DNA of 64,000 nucleotides from Xenorhabdus griffiniae (GCF_001028135.1 NZ_LDNM01000007.1:21263-85262); one strand, 5' to 3'; positions 34,593 to 45,456 are shown, counted from the first letter of the stretch. Notes: generated from the letters alone by a model not told the origin. Numbers and translations: made by a program.

Positions 34593-35561
34593 TTATCGGG
34601 ATTGAGCCAGCAACCACTGCATTAATGCCAGCTTACATTGCAACCAAGAAGCGCTATAACACAACGTTTCCGCCTGTGAATAGTTCATAGATAAAACAAC
34701 TTTTAATTCCGGCAATAAATCGGCTAATACCCCCAAGAGCGGCAAACGGTCTGTCTGTCTTTCGGTCAGTTTTATCATCCATTGCAGAACCTGCGCTAAT
34801 CCCGTTTTACTTTCCGGCAAACCCGCCAGCCATCCTTCTTCTTGCGCCTGCCATTGCGCCAAAATTTCAGGCAGAAGCACAGACAATGGCTGCTGCCATT
34901 CCAACTCATTCGGTACTTTTGGTAATATCTTACAAGGCAAACCATGAACAAGCGCATAGCCCCGTGCCGCCTTGCTTTTATCGGCTAAACGCAGGCCATT
35001 CTGTGATGCCAGTCTGTTTGCCAATGACAGCATATCGATGATATTTCCATTTTTTAGTTCCAGTTCAAACTCACAAATGGGCGAAGTTTGATCTCCTGAA
35101 TCTTTATTGCCAGAAAAAATGCTCCCCTGATCCAGCACGACTTCAATTTCACTTTCTCCATAGGTCACAAGCCATTTTTCACGGTTAAAGTCAGTGCTGA
35201 ATAATTCCGTCAATTGTGCCTGTAGGGCGACGAGATCGGTATTTTCAGGCCAGATATGGTCGGGAAACAGTGTCAGGTCTAATTTAGGTTGGTACAAAGG
35301 GATATTGAATTCAGGGCGTTGGTGTAACCCACCTATCACTTTACCGGCGGTTTTGATGGTCATCTCATAGTGCCCATCAAACCCACGGATACGCAACCCC
35401 ATATCCCAACGCCGCAATTGATTATCAGGCGTCTCAAAATAAATATTAGTCAGGTGCTGTGGTGAAGTGTAATCATGAGGAAACTGAAATAACTGCCGGC
35501 AAACGGCCGATATCGCATCAGGCTTCACGGACAGTTTCAATTCTATTTCTACAGAACTCAT
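34593..35561 (-). CDS. ygiF: CYTH-domain inorganic triphosphatase YgiF, short C-terminus
   Basis: The CYTH domain hydrolyses inorganic triphosphate. The ExExK signature is at residues 5-9 (EIELK), with [14 protein letters not shown] and the SKAARGYAL block intact. The E. coli protein is 433 residues with a full CHAD domain; this one is 322 and ends at a position matching the first third of CHAD ([12 protein letters not shown]). Only 43 bases remain before glnE, so the rest has been lost and not moved out of frame nearby. Catalysis should be kept; the CHAD role is not. Confidence 0.9.
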   Translation of the reverse strand: MSSVEIELKLSVKPDAISAVCRQLFQFPHDYTSPQHLTNIYFETPDNQLRRWDMGLRIRGFDGHYEMTIKTAGKVIGGLHQRPEFNIPLYQPKLDLTLFPDHIWPENTDLVALQAQLTELFSTDFNREKWLVTYGESEIEVVLDQGSIFSGNKDSGDQTSPICEFELELKNGNIIDMLSLANRLASQNGLRLADKSKAARGYALVHGLPCKILPKVPNELEWQQPLSVLLPEILAQWQAQEEGWLAGLPESKTGLAQVLQWMIKLTERQTDRLPLLGVLADLLPELKVVLSMNYSQAETLCYSASWLQCKLALMQWLLAQSR

Positions 35562-35851
35562 ATTTTTTATTCCTCAATGGATATTACAGAATTTTTTCTT
35601 AACCTTGTTCACACTTTCTTTCACAGAAGAAAAACTTTTCACACAGAAGAGAAAAATAAACCACAATAGGGTGTTATCTCAACAAACATCACTTTTACTT
35701 CACCAAAAAAAACCTCAAAAGGCGTGTATTCGGCTAGTTGATATCGCATTCATTCTGGTTTACTGATTGCACCCACAAACTTAACTCTTTACTATCTCTT
35801 GAGTAGTTTAAATCACGATTGATCCATACACAGAGAACAGTTGAGCACAGA

Positions 35852-36472
35852 ATGCAAAAACTACATCGATTATTTATTTTGTTACTGAGTTTTACTCTTC
35901 CATTATCCGTACACGCTGAAGAAAAACGCTATGTTTCCGATGAGTTATCAGCTTACATTCATAGCGGCCCAAGCACTAAAAACCGCATCATTGGCTCATT
36001 GAATGCCGGCGAAGAGGTCACATTAGTCAGCCCTAAATCAGATAATGGTTTCTTGCAAATTCAAGACAGCAAAGGGCGTACGAGCTGGATACTCGCCAAT
36101 GAACTCAGCGCTATTCCAAGCTTGCGTGAACGCCTTCCTGCAATGGAACAAGAGATCAAAACACTCACTGAAAATCTGGCCACCATTGACGATAAATGGA
36201 ATAAGCGTACCGCTGAGTTGCAGAACAAAGTGGCAAACAGCGATAAGATCATCCGTGATCTGAAAAAAGAGAATGCCCAGCTCCAGAGCAAATTAACCGT
36301 GGCTGAGAAAAAGGTAGAAGTTGCCAATTTGCAGTTAGATGATAAACAAAGAGAGATCATCTTGCAGTGGTTTACCTATGGCGGTGGAGTTGCAGGCATT
36401 GGCCTGATTTTGGGACTTATATTGCCCCACATTATCCCTCGCCGAAAAAAGAAAGATCGTTGGATGAGCTGA
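35852..36472 (+). CDS. ygiM: SH3-domain membrane protein YgiM (TIGR04211 family)
   Basis: Envelope protein of unknown function. The ATG at 35852 starts a signal sequence ending at VHA before Glu (MQKLHRLFILLL onward). A bacterial SH3 domain covers about residues 24-90, then a coiled coil (about 95-165) and a C-terminal transmembrane helix (about 170-192) before a basic RRKKKDRW tail. It is 206 residues, the E. coli length. The cca start is 15 bases after its stop, so the two are an operon. It is divergent from ygiF; the 290 bases between hold no gene. Confidence 0.93.
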   Translation: MQKLHRLFILLLSFTLPLSVHAEEKRYVSDELSAYIHSGPSTKNRIIGSLNAGEEVTLVSPKSDNGFLQIQDSKGRTSWILANELSAIPSLRERLPAMEQEIKTLTENLATIDDKWNKRTAELQNKVANSDKIIRDLKKENAQLQSKLTVAEKKVEVANLQLDDKQREIILQWFTYGGGVAGIGLILGLILPHIIPRRKKKDRWMS

Positions 36473-36487
36473 TTTAAGGAAATAAGC

Positions 36488-37645
36488 GTGAAAGTCTATT
36501 TGGTTGGCGGCGCCGTTCGCGATCAATTATTGGGTTTGCCCGTCACGGAACGGGACTGGGTTGTCGTTGGCAGCACCCCAGAGGAACTACTGTCTCAGGG
36601 GTATCAACAAGTTGGTAAGGATTTTCCTGTCTTCTTGCATCCCAAAACCCATGAAGAGTATGCGCTGGCACGTACGGAAAGGAAATCAGGTCAGGGATAT
36701 ACCGGTTTTAGCTGTTATGCCGCGCCCGATGTGACGCTGGAAGAAGATCTGCTGCGCCGTGATTTAACGATTAACGCTATTGCACAAACTCGTGAAGGTG
36801 CATTGATCGATCCCTATCAGGGTGCCAATGATCTCAAAAATCGTATCTTGCGCCATGTCTCTCTTGCGTTCTCCGAAGATCCATTACGTGTGCTGCGTTT
36901 GGCTCGTTTTGCTGCCCGTTTTGCCCATCTAGGCTTTGCAATCGCACCAGAGACCCAAACGCTCATTACAGAAATGGTCGCAAGTGGTGAATTATCCTCA
37001 TTGACCCCTGAACGCGTTTGGCGGGAAACTGAAAAAGCGCTCACTTCACAATCACCACAAGTTTATTTTCAGATTCTGCGTGATTGCGGGGCATTGGCTG
37101 TACTCTTTCCTGAAATAGATAACCTGTTCGGTGTTCCTCTGCTTAAACATGATGCCGGACTTCATTCATTAAGAGTTTTGCAGATATCCACCCAATTGAG
37201 CGAAGAGACAGACATTCGTTTCGCCTCACTATGTAGCCATATCGAAATAATGTCGCTAAAACAAATGAGTGAACGCCTGCGCATTCCCAACTCGGCACGC
37301 GACCTGGCCATGATGGTGACGCAATATCACAATTGGGTACATACCGTAGAACAATTACCGCCAGAAACCTTGCTGAGCTTGTTTAATGCCGTGGATGCCT
37401 GGCGTAAACCACAACGCATTGAACAACTGATTACCTGTAGTGAAGCAGACTATCGTGAATCCCCAGGAACAGAAACGGCATCTTATCCACAAGCGGATTA
37501 TTTACGTAAAATGTTTGCCATTGCCAGCCAAGTCAGTGTCCAGGAAGTGATTGCCCGTGGATTTCAGGGGGCCGAGATTCGCACAGAATTGGAACGACAA
37601 CGACACATTGCCATCGCAGGCTGGAAACAACAATCGATTGATTAA
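36488..37645 (+). CDS. cca: CCA tRNA nucleotidyltransferase, HD active site deleted
   Basis: Adds or repairs the 3' CCA of tRNAs. The start is GTG with AAGGA upstream. The nucleotidyltransferase core is intact: [12 protein letters not shown] (5-16), the ERDWVVVG metal carboxylates (21-28), the RRDLTINA block (90-97) and [16 protein letters not shown]. The C-terminal HD domain is altered: where E. coli has CHDLGKG and a further ~25 residues, this protein reads [12 protein letters not shown] (249-260), and the segment before it is also shortened. Total length is 385 against 412. CCA addition should persist; the phosphohydrolase/phosphatase activities of the HD domain should be lost. Confidence 0.95.
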   Translation: MKVYLVGGAVRDQLLGLPVTERDWVVVGSTPEELLSQGYQQVGKDFPVFLHPKTHEEYALARTERKSGQGYTGFSCYAAPDVTLEEDLLRRDLTINAIAQTREGALIDPYQGANDLKNRILRHVSLAFSEDPLRVLRLARFAARFAHLGFAIAPETQTLITEMVASGELSSLTPERVWRETEKALTSQSPQVYFQILRDCGALAVLFPEIDNLFGVPLLKHDAGLHSLRVLQISTQLSEETDIRFASLCSHIEIMSLKQMSERLRIPNSARDLAMMVTQYHNWVHTVEQLPPETLLSLFNAVDAWRKPQRIEQLITCSEADYRESPGTETASYPQADYLRKMFAIASQVSVQEVIARGFQGAEIRTELERQRHIAIAGWKQQSID

Positions 37646-37662
37646 GTTCCCCCATCAATTTA

Positions 37663-37698
37663 GCGTCCCAGGTCATTAATTAAATTGGGACGCTTTTT
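37663..37698 (+). terminator. Intrinsic terminator of ygiM-cca
   Basis: Stem GCGTCCCA (37663-37670) pairs with TGGGACGC (37686-37693), followed directly by five T. It lies between the cca stop and the convergent folB stop. Confidence 0.85.
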
Positions 37699-37701
37699 CA
37701 A

Positions 37702-38055
37702 TTAGCCCGTACTTCGCTCAATCACTACGCCGACACTTTTTGCATGTGCAACTGCACCTGGTTTACTGACTTTAACCTTGACCCAAGGCGAATGAAATTG
37801 GTTCAGCAAGATACCCGCGACTTCTTCTGCAACCCGTTCTACCAGCGCAAAACGTTGGCTTGCCACATGATTAATAATCGCCTCACTCACCTTGGCATAA
37901 TCCAGACAGTGCTCAACATTATCACTGGAAGAGGCTCGTTTGTTATCCCATCCCATTTCGATATCGAACACTAATTTCTGTTTAATTGTTTGTTCCCAAT
38001 CATAAACACCAATAGTGGTCATCACGGTTAATTCTTCAATAAATACGATATCCAT
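37702..38055 (-). CDS. folB: Dihydroneopterin aldolase
   Basis: Folate pathway enzyme: cleaves and epimerises 7,8-dihydroneopterin. The ATG at 38055 gives MDIVFIEEL, matching the E. coli N-terminus, and 117 residues; an upstream in-frame ATG at 38121 would add 22 unrelated residues and run into the plsY promoter. The GVYDWEQ block (about 17-23) and the catalytic Lys in KVSKPGAV are present. It is divergent from plsY. In E. coli bacA sits between cca and folB; here it is missing. Confidence 0.95.
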   Translation of the reverse strand: MDIVFIEELTVMTTIGVYDWEQTIKQKLVFDIEMGWDNKRASSSDNVEHCLDYAKVSEAIINHVASQRFALVERVAEEVAGILLNQFHSPWVKVKVSKPGAVAHAKSVGVVIERSTG

Positions 38056-38164
38056 CACGACCTTTTCCCCATTTTTCGGTTCGCCGGATACCACTTCCGA
38101 CGAAATGTGCGTATTATCCATTGTTAGACTTAAGAAAACGACCCTTATTCATTGGAGATATCTT

Positions 38165-38824
38165 ATGAGTGCAATCGCGCTTGGCATGATCATCTTCGCG
38201 TACTTATGTGGCTCTATATCCAGCGCGATATTGATCTGCCGCTTGGCAGGGCTTCCCGATCCCCGTCAGCATGGTTCTGGCAACCCCGGGGCAACAAATG
38301 TACTGCGCATTGGTGGTAAATGGGCTGCATTGGCCGTGTTGATTTGTGATGTCCTAAAAGGGCTAATACCGGTCTGGCTGGCATACAAACTCAACGTTTC
38401 CCCGTTTTATTTAGGTATTACTGCCATTACTGCCTGTCTCGGGCATATTTATCCCATCTTCTTCCATTTCAAGGGAGGAAAAGGCGTTGCAACCGCTTTC
38501 GGTGCCATTGCTGCCATCGGTTGGGATCTGATGGGACTGATCGCGGGGACATGGATGTTAACAGTGCTGTTAAGCGGCTACTCCTCATTGGGCGCCATTG
38601 TCAGTGCATTAATTGCCCCTTTCTACGTCTGGTGGTTCAAACCTGAATTCACTTTTCCCGTTGCCATGCTGTCATGTCTGGTACTTGTGCGTCATCACGA
38701 TAATATTCAACGCCTGTGGCGAGGGCAGGAAAGCCGCATCTGGCAGAAATTGAAAAAGAAACAGGAACTGACCGATAAAGAGAAAACTCAAGCAATTAAA
38801 GAGCAAGAGCAGCAAGAGGACTGA
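38165..38824 (+). CDS. plsY: Glycerol-3-phosphate acyltransferase PlsY
   Basis: Inner membrane enzyme that transfers an acyl group from acyl-phosphate to glycerol-3-phosphate, the first step of phospholipid synthesis. The ATG at 38165 starts the family N-terminus [10 protein letters not shown]; an in-frame upstream ATG at 38015 lies inside folB. Five membrane segments are expected, with the loop motifs [11 protein letters not shown] (about 36-46), [13 protein letters not shown] (about 100-112) and the late SGYSSLGAI region. It is 219 residues with an extended charged C-terminal tail compared with E. coli (205). Confidence 0.94.
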   Translation: MSAIALGMIIFAYLCGSISSAILICRLAGLPDPRQHGSGNPGATNVLRIGGKWAALAVLICDVLKGLIPVWLAYKLNVSPFYLGITAITACLGHIYPIFFHFKGGKGVATAFGAIAAIGWDLMGLIAGTWMLTVLLSGYSSLGAIVSALIAPFYVWWFKPEFTFPVAMLSCLVLVRHHDNIQRLWRGQESRIWQKLKKKQELTDKEKTQAIKEQEQQED

Positions 38825-38999
38825 CGTGGAGAACGCCTATCAGAGTACTTGTTTATCATGGCGTCGGCAAAATACGCGGGGCAGAAAAATAAAACAGCAA
38901 CTCATTGAGTAATATAACGAAATAGTCCGCCTATATGCGTAAATTGCATTTGGCTTTTTAAACTGCGATGTATTTCACTGATTAACCTGATAATTAAAA

Positions 39000-39025
39000 G
39001 GCTGAGTAGCAAACAGCACTCAGCC
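39000..39025 (-). terminator. Terminator of tsaD
   Basis: Stem GGCTGAGT/ACTCAGCC (39000-39007 and 39018-39025). On the minus strand, after tsaD, it is followed by TTTTAATT, a fair intrinsic terminator. The remaining bases between plsY and tsaD (38825-38999) show no gene. Confidence 0.7.
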
Positions 39026-39049
39026 CATATCAAGCAACGTCTTGTATTA

Positions 39050-40087
39050 TTACTTTTGCAAAGCAGGCAGATCTGCCAACGGCCAACGTGCTTTCACCGT
39101 TACACCCAATTCACCGACAGTCCCCCCCTGCAAACGGATCATGCCAGCCAGTGCGATCATTGCCCCGTTATCAGTACAGAATTCAGGTCGGGCATAGAAG
39201 ACTTCTCCTCCCAGCTTTTCCATCACTTCCTGCATCTTAGTACGCAAGGTTCGGTTTGCACTCACTCCGCCCGCCATCACCAGACGTTTGAACCCCGCCT
39301 GTTCCAACGCTCGTTTGCACTTAATGGCCAGTGTGTCCACGACGGCATCTTCAAATGCACGGGCAATATCCGTCTTAGTTTGCGCATCCTCAGCCATATC
39401 ATGACCATAAATGTTATTGCGGATCGTATTCGCTGCGAACGTTTTCAGACCAGAGAAACTGAAATCCAACCCAGGACGATCGGTCATCGGCCGGGGAAAA
39501 ACGAAACGCCCAGCCTTACCCAGCTGTGCCATACGGGAAAGCACTGGCCCGCCGGGGTAATCCAACCCAAGCAGCTTGGCTGTCTTATCAAAAGCCTCGC
39601 CGGCAGCATCATCAATGGATTCACCCAACAGTTTATATTCACCGATACCCGTCACACTGATAAGCTGGGTGTGCCCCCCTGAAACCAATAAGGCGACAAA
39701 AGGAAACTCAGGACGGTTTTCTTCCAGCATCGGTGCCAACAAATGGCCTTCCATATGATGCACGGGAATAGCCGGTACATCCCATGCAAATGCCAGTGAA
39801 CGCCCAATGGTTGCCCCAACCAGCAACGCACCAACCAATCCCGGCCCGGCAGTGTAAGCCACCGCATCGATGTCTTTACTCGTCAGACCCGCTTCCTTCA
39901 ACGCTGCCTGAATCAAAGGAACCGTTTTACGAATGTGGTCACGGGACGCCAGTTCAGGTACAACACCACCATAATCAGCATGTAGCTTGACCTGACTGTA
40001 TAATTGATTGGCTAGCAGACCGGTTTTGTCGTCATAAATTGCGATTCCGGTTTCATCGCAAGACGTTTCTATACCTAAAACTCGCAT
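39050..40087 (-). CDS. tsaD: tRNA threonylcarbamoyltransferase subunit TsaD
   Basis: Transfers the threonylcarbamoyl group to A37 of ANN-decoding tRNAs, acting with TsaB and TsaE. It is an ASKHA-fold ATPase of 345 residues. The N-terminal [15 protein letters not shown] (5-19) and the iron-binding HHMEGHL (His-x3-His near 110) are present, as are VSGGHTQL and the C-terminal CTDNGAMIA. It is divergent from rpsU, as in E. coli. A short pyrimidine-rich repeat lies immediately upstream of its start. Confidence 0.96.
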   Translation of the reverse strand: MRVLGIETSCDETGIAIYDDKTGLLANQLYSQVKLHADYGGVVPELASRDHIRKTVPLIQAALKEAGLTSKDIDAVAYTAGPGLVGALLVGATIGRSLAFAWDVPAIPVHHMEGHLLAPMLEENRPEFPFVALLVSGGHTQLISVTGIGEYKLLGESIDDAAGEAFDKTAKLLGLDYPGGPVLSRMAQLGKAGRFVFPRPMTDRPGLDFSFSGLKTFAANTIRNNIYGHDMAEDAQTKTDIARAFEDAVVDTLAIKCKRALEQAGFKRLVMAGGVSANRTLRTKMQEVMEKLGGEVFYARPEFCTDNGAMIALAGMIRLQGGTVGELGVTVKARWPLADLPALQK

Positions 40088-40725
<638 letters not shown>

Positions 40726-40778
40726 TCTTCGCGGTCAGTCCGCTTAGTGTTTGTATTAACAAACTACTGCTGTTAAAG

Positions 40779-40808
40779 GCCGTGCTTTCCCAAAGGAAGC
40801 GCGGCTTA
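40779..40808 (+). terminator. Internal terminator between rpsU and dnaG
   Basis: A GC-rich stem (40779-40790 with 40795-40805, one bulge) ends in a short T stretch. A leaky terminator at this point is known in the E. coli operon, where it lowers primase relative to S21. Confidence 0.65.
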
Positions 40809-40839
40809 TTCTCGTTCATCAACAGGCGGAAAAGGGCTT

Positions 40840-42588
40840 ATGGCTGGACGAATTCCACGCGCATTTATCAATGACTTATTAGCAAGAACCGATATCATTG
40901 ATTTGATCGATGTTAGAGTGCCTTTGAAAAAGAAAGGCAAAAACCATCAAGCGTGCTGTCCTTTTCATAACGAAAAAACCCCTTCATTCACTGTGAATGG
41001 TGATAAGCAGTTTTACCATTGCTTCGGTTGCGGGGCACATGGTAATGCCATTGATTTTTTGATGAATTATGACAGGCTGGATTTTGTCGAATCTATCGAA
41101 GAACTGGCAGCCATGCATGGGCTGGAAGTTCCCTACGAAGCAGGTTCCGGCATCAGTCAAATCGAACGTCACCAAAGGCAAAATCTTTACCAACTGATGG
41201 AAAAGCTCAATAGCTTCTATCAGCATTCACTGAATACCCCCAGTGCCCAATCAGCCCGACAATATTTGGCTCAACGTGGACTCAGTGAAGAGATCATCCA
41301 GCGTTTCGCCATTGGTTTTGCGCCTGCGGGATGGGATAACGCCTTAAAACGGTTTGCCCATAGTACAGAAGATCGCAAACAGCTAAACGATGCAGGAATG
41401 CTGGTCACGAACGACAATGGCCGCACTTATGATCGTTTCCGCGAGCGGGTGATGTTCCCCATTCGTGATCGCCGTGGCCGCGTGATTGCGTTTGGTGGCA
41501 GAGTGCTGGGAGATGCACTTCCCAAGTACCTGAACTCGCCGGAAACAGAAATTTTTCATAAAGGCCGCCAGTTATATGGCCTTTATGAGGCCCAGCAAAG
41601 CCACAATACCCTGACACGGTTACTGGTGGTTGAAGGTTATATGGATGTTGTGGCGCTCGCTCAATTTGGCATTAACTATGCCGTGGCTTCGCTGGGAACG
41701 TCCACGACAGCCGAACACGTTCAATTGCTTTTCAGGACAACCGATAATGTCATCTGTTGCTACGATGGTGACCGTGCCGGTCGTGATGCCGCATGGCGTA
41801 CATTAGAAACAGCGCTGCCTTATCTGAATGATGGTCGGCAATTACGTTTTATGTTCTTGCCTGATGGCGAAGATCCTGATTCATTGATTCGCAAAGAAGG
41901 GCGGGAAACATTCGAGCAGAGAATGGAAAAGGCATTGACCTTATCGGCATTTTTGTTCGAATCACTCTTGCCACAGGTTGATTTTAGTAACCCGGAAGGA
42001 GCGACTAAGCTCAGTTCGCTAGCCATGCCACTGATAAGTCAAATCCCAGGGGAAACACTGCAACTCTACCTGCTTCAAGAGCTTGGAAACCTGTTAGGTA
42101 CGCCTGATACAACACAATTGGAACGATTTTTGGCAAAACTTGTCAAAAAAGATACAAATACTTATCAGGCGCTAAAACTGAAACCAACAACAATGCGCAT
42201 ACTGATCGCATTACTGGTACAGAATCCACATTTAGCGACATTGGTTCCCCCGTTACAGGGAATGTTTCCTACTCAGATAGCCGGACTGCCATTATTCATA
42301 GATCTTGTCGATACGTGCCTTGCGCAACCAGGTTTAACCACGGGACAACTGTTGGAGCAATATCGCGATAATAAGTATGCTAAACAGCTTGAAAAACTCG
42401 CTGCATGGAACGATATACAAATAGAAGAGATTGCTGAAAAGACTTTCAGCGATGCACTGAACCATCTTTTTGCGTCAGCACTTGATGAACGTTTTAATTT
42501 TCTAATGGCTAAAGAGAGAACTGAAGGCCTGACACCAGAAGAGCGTGAAGAAGTCCGGTTAATTACGGAATCTGGTGCGAGGAAATAA
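40840..42588 (+). CDS. dnaG: DNA primase
   Basis: Synthesises RNA primers for replication at the fork with DnaB. The N-terminal zinc-binding domain has the CCPFHNEKTPSF and FHCFGCG-type cysteines (about residues 39-65). The central RNA polymerase domain carries the TOPRIM motif VVEGYMDVVAL (about 264-274) and DGDRAGRDAA. The C-terminal helicase-binding domain is complete. It is 582 residues (E. coli 581). Confidence 0.98.
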   Translation: MAGRIPRAFINDLLARTDIIDLIDVRVPLKKKGKNHQACCPFHNEKTPSFTVNGDKQFYHCFGCGAHGNAIDFLMNYDRLDFVESIEELAAMHGLEVPYEAGSGISQIERHQRQNLYQLMEKLNSFYQHSLNTPSAQSARQYLAQRGLSEEIIQRFAIGFAPAGWDNALKRFAHSTEDRKQLNDAGMLVTNDNGRTYDRFRERVMFPIRDRRGRVIAFGGRVLGDALPKYLNSPETEIFHKGRQLYGLYEAQQSHNTLTRLLVVEGYMDVVALAQFGINYAVASLGTSTTAEHVQLLFRTTDNVICCYDGDRAGRDAAWRTLETALPYLNDGRQLRFMFLPDGEDPDSLIRKEGRETFEQRMEKALTLSAFLFESLLPQVDFSNPEGATKLSSLAMPLISQIPGETLQLYLLQELGNLLGTPDTTQLERFLAKLVKKDTNTYQALKLKPTTMRILIALLVQNPHLATLVPPLQGMFPTQIAGLPLFIDLVDTCLAQPGLTTGQLLEQYRDNKYAKQLEKLAAWNDIQIEEIAEKTFSDALNHLFASALDERFNFLMAKERTEGLTPEEREEVRLITESGARK

Positions 42589-42953
42589 GAATCTGTCTCA
42601 GCAAGGCTATATGACTTCAAGATTATATTAACTTGGAGGTTATACTGTTCGGCTTACTTATATAGGCTTATATCCCTAATAGAGTTGGCTGAAACTCTCG
42701 TTTAATAAAATATCGTTTGATAAAAATATCACTCGATAAAATATAGCTTGGTGAAACAGGTTCTAAACCAAAATCTGACATCACAGACACAGAATTCACG
42801 GCTTAAATGCCGCATTAGGTAGGGCCGGTAACCCTACAATTGCCGCAACTGAGGGCAGCGGCAATGCAATGAAAACGCCCCTAAATATTATTGTTGGCAT
42901 ATTTGTTTCGCCGACCGACACCAACCAATACTCTGAAGTGTGGATACCGTCTT
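42589..42953. other. dnaG-rpoD intergenic region with degenerate tandem repeat
   Basis: This 365-base gap has no gene. It is AT-rich in its first half and contains three degenerate units of about 16 bases, each ending in GATAAAATAT-like sequence (42697-42744). A rpoD-specific promoter is expected here, but no single candidate stands out. The last 100 bases lead into rpoD with a purine-poor ribosome region. Confidence 0.45.
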
Positions 42954-44804
42954 ATGGAGCAAAACCCGCAGTCACAGCTAAAGCTACTTGTCACCCGAGG
43001 TAAGGAGCAAGGCTATTTGACCTATGCTGAGGTCAATGACCATCTGCCGGAAGATATCGTCGATTCTGATCAGATAGAAGATATCATCCAAATGATCAAT
43101 GACATGGGCATCCAGGTAATGGAAGAAGCACCTGATGCCGATGATCTCATGTTGGCAGAAAACACAAACGACACAGATGAAGACGCAGTGGAAGCGGCTG
43201 CGCAAGTGCTATCTAGTGTTGAGTCAGAAATCGGTCGTACCACCGATCCGGTTCGCATGTACATGCGCGAAATGGGTACGGTTGAACTCTTGACTCGCGA
43301 AGGTGAAATTGACATTGCAAAGCGCATTGAAGATGGCATCAACCAAGTACAGTGCTCCGTTGCTGAATACCCTGAAGCAATTACTTATCTGTTAGAACAA
43401 TACGACCGTGTTGAATCCGGCGAGAGTCGTCTGTCCGATTTGATCACCGGTTTCGTTGATCCGAATGCAGAAGAAGATCTTGCCCCAACCGCCACTCACG
43501 TTGGCTCAGAACTTCCCCAGGAAGAACTTGACAACGATGATGAAGATGAAGATGAAGACAGTGATGATGATGCTGACAGCGAAGAGGATAACAGCATCGA
43601 TCCAGAACTCGCTCGCCAGAAATTTTCGGAACTGCGTGAACAACACGAACTAACTCGTCAGGCGATTAAAACATACGGTCGTAGTCATCCTAATTCCGCA
43701 GCAGAAATATTAACTTTATCTGAAGTATTTAAACAGTTCCGCCTGGTACCAAAGCAGTTTGATCATCTGGTCAATAATATGCGTTCCATGATGGATCGCG
43801 TGCGTCTTCAAGAGCGCCAGATCATGAAGATGTGTGTTGAACAGTGCAAAATGCCGAAGAAAAACTTCATTACGCTGTTCTCTAGCAATGAAACCACGGA
43901 TACATGGTTCACCGCTGCAAAAGCAATGAACAAGCCATGGTCTGACAAGTTGCTGGAAGTTGAAGAAGAAGTTATGCGTAGCCTGCAAAAGTTACGCCAG
44001 ATTGAAGAAGAAACCGGCCTGACCATTGAACAGGTCAAAGACATCAACCGTCGCATGTCAATCGGTGAAGCGAAAGCCCGCCGTGCGAAAAAAGAGATGG
44101 TTGAGGCCAACCTGCGTCTGGTTATTTCGATTGCGAAGAAATATACCAACCGTGGCCTGCAATTCCTCGATTTGATCCAGGAAGGTAATATCGGTTTGAT
44201 GAAAGCGGTTGATAAATTTGAATACCGTCGTGGTTACAAATTCTCAACTTACGCGACCTGGTGGATCCGTCAGGCGATCACACGTTCTATCGCGGATCAG
44301 GCACGTACCATCCGTATCCCAGTACATATGATTGAGACTATCAACAAACTCAATCGTATTTCCCGCCAGATGTTGCAGGAAATGGGTCGTGAGCCTTCAC
44401 CGGAAGAGCTGGCCGAGCGTATGATGATGCCTGAGGACAAGATCCGCAAAGTCCTGAAAATTGCCAAAGAGCCAATCTCCATGGAAACCCCTGTGGGTGA
44501 TGATGAAGATTCACATCTGGGCGATTTTATCGAGGATACGACTCTGGAACTGCCGCTGGACTCAGCAACTTCAGAAAGCCTGCGCGCGGCAACTCACGAT
44601 GTGCTGGCCGGTCTGACAGCACGTGAGGCGAAAGTTCTGCGTATGCGTTTTGGTATCGATATGAACACTGACCATACCTTAGAAGAAGTGGGTAAACAAT
44701 TTGATGTAACCCGCGAACGTATTCGTCAGATCGAAGCAAAAGCACTACGTAAACTGCGCCATCCGAGCCGTTCCGAAGTACTGCGCAGCTTCCTTGATGA
44801 CTAA
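42954..44804 (+). CDS. rpoD: RNA polymerase sigma factor sigma-70
   Basis: Housekeeping sigma factor. The ATG at 42954 gives [13 protein letters not shown], identical to E. coli; an in-frame start at 42891 is not supported. Region 1.1 is at the N-terminus, followed by region 1.2 ([21 protein letters not shown] split around residue 95), the non-conserved acidic stretch ([12 protein letters not shown] near 195), then regions 2, 3 and 4 nearly identical to E. coli, ending EVLRSFLDD. It is 616 residues. A strong terminator follows. Confidence 0.99.
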   Translation: MEQNPQSQLKLLVTRGKEQGYLTYAEVNDHLPEDIVDSDQIEDIIQMINDMGIQVMEEAPDADDLMLAENTNDTDEDAVEAAAQVLSSVESEIGRTTDPVRMYMREMGTVELLTREGEIDIAKRIEDGINQVQCSVAEYPEAITYLLEQYDRVESGESRLSDLITGFVDPNAEEDLAPTATHVGSELPQEELDNDDEDEDEDSDDDADSEEDNSIDPELARQKFSELREQHELTRQAIKTYGRSHPNSAAEILTLSEVFKQFRLVPKQFDHLVNNMRSMMDRVRLQERQIMKMCVEQCKMPKKNFITLFSSNETTDTWFTAAKAMNKPWSDKLLEVEEEVMRSLQKLRQIEEETGLTIEQVKDINRRMSIGEAKARRAKKEMVEANLRLVISIAKKYTNRGLQFLDLIQEGNIGLMKAVDKFEYRRGYKFSTYATWWIRQAITRSIADQARTIRIPVHMIETINKLNRISRQMLQEMGREPSPEELAERMMMPEDKIRKVLKIAKEPISMETPVGDDEDSHLGDFIEDTTLELPLDSATSESLRAATHDVLAGLTAREAKVLRMRFGIDMNTDHTLEEVGKQFDVTRERIRQIEAKALRKLRHPSRSEVLRSFLDD

Positions 44805-44828
44805 CCAACGGATTTAGTGATAAATCTG

Positions 44829-44858
44829 AAAAGCGTCTGTTTCGACAGACGCTTTTTT
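44829..44858 (+). terminator. Intrinsic terminator of rpoD
   Basis: Perfect 12-bp stem AAAAGCGTCTGT/ACAGACGCTTTT with a TTCG tetraloop, followed by more T. It is a strong terminator closing the rpsU-dnaG-rpoD operon. Confidence 0.95.
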
Positions 44859-44874
44859 ATTCATAACTGAATAT

Positions 44875-44958
44875 CACCTCCTGTGGAGGTGGTCAGCAAC
44901 AAGTTGGCTCTGCCAGTAATGCTACTCATGGGAAAATCCGAACTGTTATCCCCATAAC
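44875..44958 (+). promoter_or_regulatory. IS200-type left-end hairpins
   Basis: Two short hairpins, CACCTCC/GGAGGTG (44875-44881 and 44885-44891) and GTTAT/ATAAC (around 44945-44958), lie just before the transposase relic. IS200-family left ends carry hairpins used for strand recognition and for hiding the transposase ribosome site; assignment here is by position and is inference. Confidence 0.4.
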
Positions 44959-44974
44959 AGAGAAGGATTTAACC

Positions 44975-45118
44975 ATGAGTAGATTCAAGAAAGCATCGCA
45001 TGTACTTTGATGTTGTCAATATCATATCGTCTGGACACCCAAATACCGATTTAGGATCCTGAAAAATAATGTAGGAAGGGAAGTCTATAAGCAGATAAGA
45101 ATGATGGGAAATCAATGA
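44975..45118 (+). pseudogene. IS200/IS605-family transposase (TnpA) relic
   Basis: The reading frame begins MSRFKKASHVL, then has a TGA stop at codon 12, then continues CCQYHIVWTPKYRFRILK and NNVGREVYKQIR before the similarity ends. YHIVWTPKYR is the signature N-terminal block of Y1 single-strand transposases. The gene therefore has a premature stop and lacks its whole catalytic HUH and Tyr part. It sits in the place of mug, which in E. coli lies between rpoD and the tRNA. The following 230 bases to the tRNA show no gene. Confidence 0.8.
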
Positions 45119-45331
45119 AAAATACAAAACTGGACTAACAAGATTTTCTTGACCAGATTATGGTCAGAGACCAACAAATAATCAGAAATATTTACTATAA
45201 AAACGACCAACATCACTAAAAAAGCGGCCAGATTACTGCCAATAGACTGAAATACGTTAAAAGATACTGATTATTGCCTATAAAATGCGCATATGAATTT
45301 TGGGGACTAGACCTAGCACCAAACTGTACCG

Positions 45332-45337
45332 TATAAT
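45332..45337 (+). promoter_or_regulatory. -10 element of the tRNA-Ile promoter
   Basis: A perfect TATAAT lies 15 bases before the tRNA 5' end, followed by a pyrimidine-rich discriminator. The -35 region is weak. Confidence 0.6.
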
Positions 45338-45351
45338 CCCTCCAGTTCAAC

Positions 45352-45427
45352 GGCCCCTTAGCTCAGTGGTTAGAGCAGGCGACTCATAATCGCTTGGTCG
45401 CTGGTTCAAGTCCAGCAGGGGCCACCA
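45352..45427 (+). tRNA. ileX: tRNA-Ile with CAU anticodon (lysidine-modified, reads AUA)
   Basis: The 76-base gene folds as a standard tRNA: 7-bp acceptor GGCCCCT/AGGGGCC, D loop with AGCTCAGTGGTTAGAGC, anticodon loop CTCATAA, T arm with GGTTCAAGTCC, and encoded CCA. The CAU anticodon with this acceptor stem marks the minor isoleucine tRNA modified by TilS, not a methionine tRNA. E. coli has the same gene near rpoD. It forms the left edge of the accessory region. No duplicated 3' tRNA piece was seen downstream within the window. Confidence 0.95.
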
Positions 45428-45456
45428 GATTTCAGCTGTTAAATCAGCAAGATAGG

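Noticed and set aside
39056..39682. Plus-strand open frame of 208 codons opposite tsaD
   Set aside because: Shadow of tsaD with no ribosome site and no recognisable protein.
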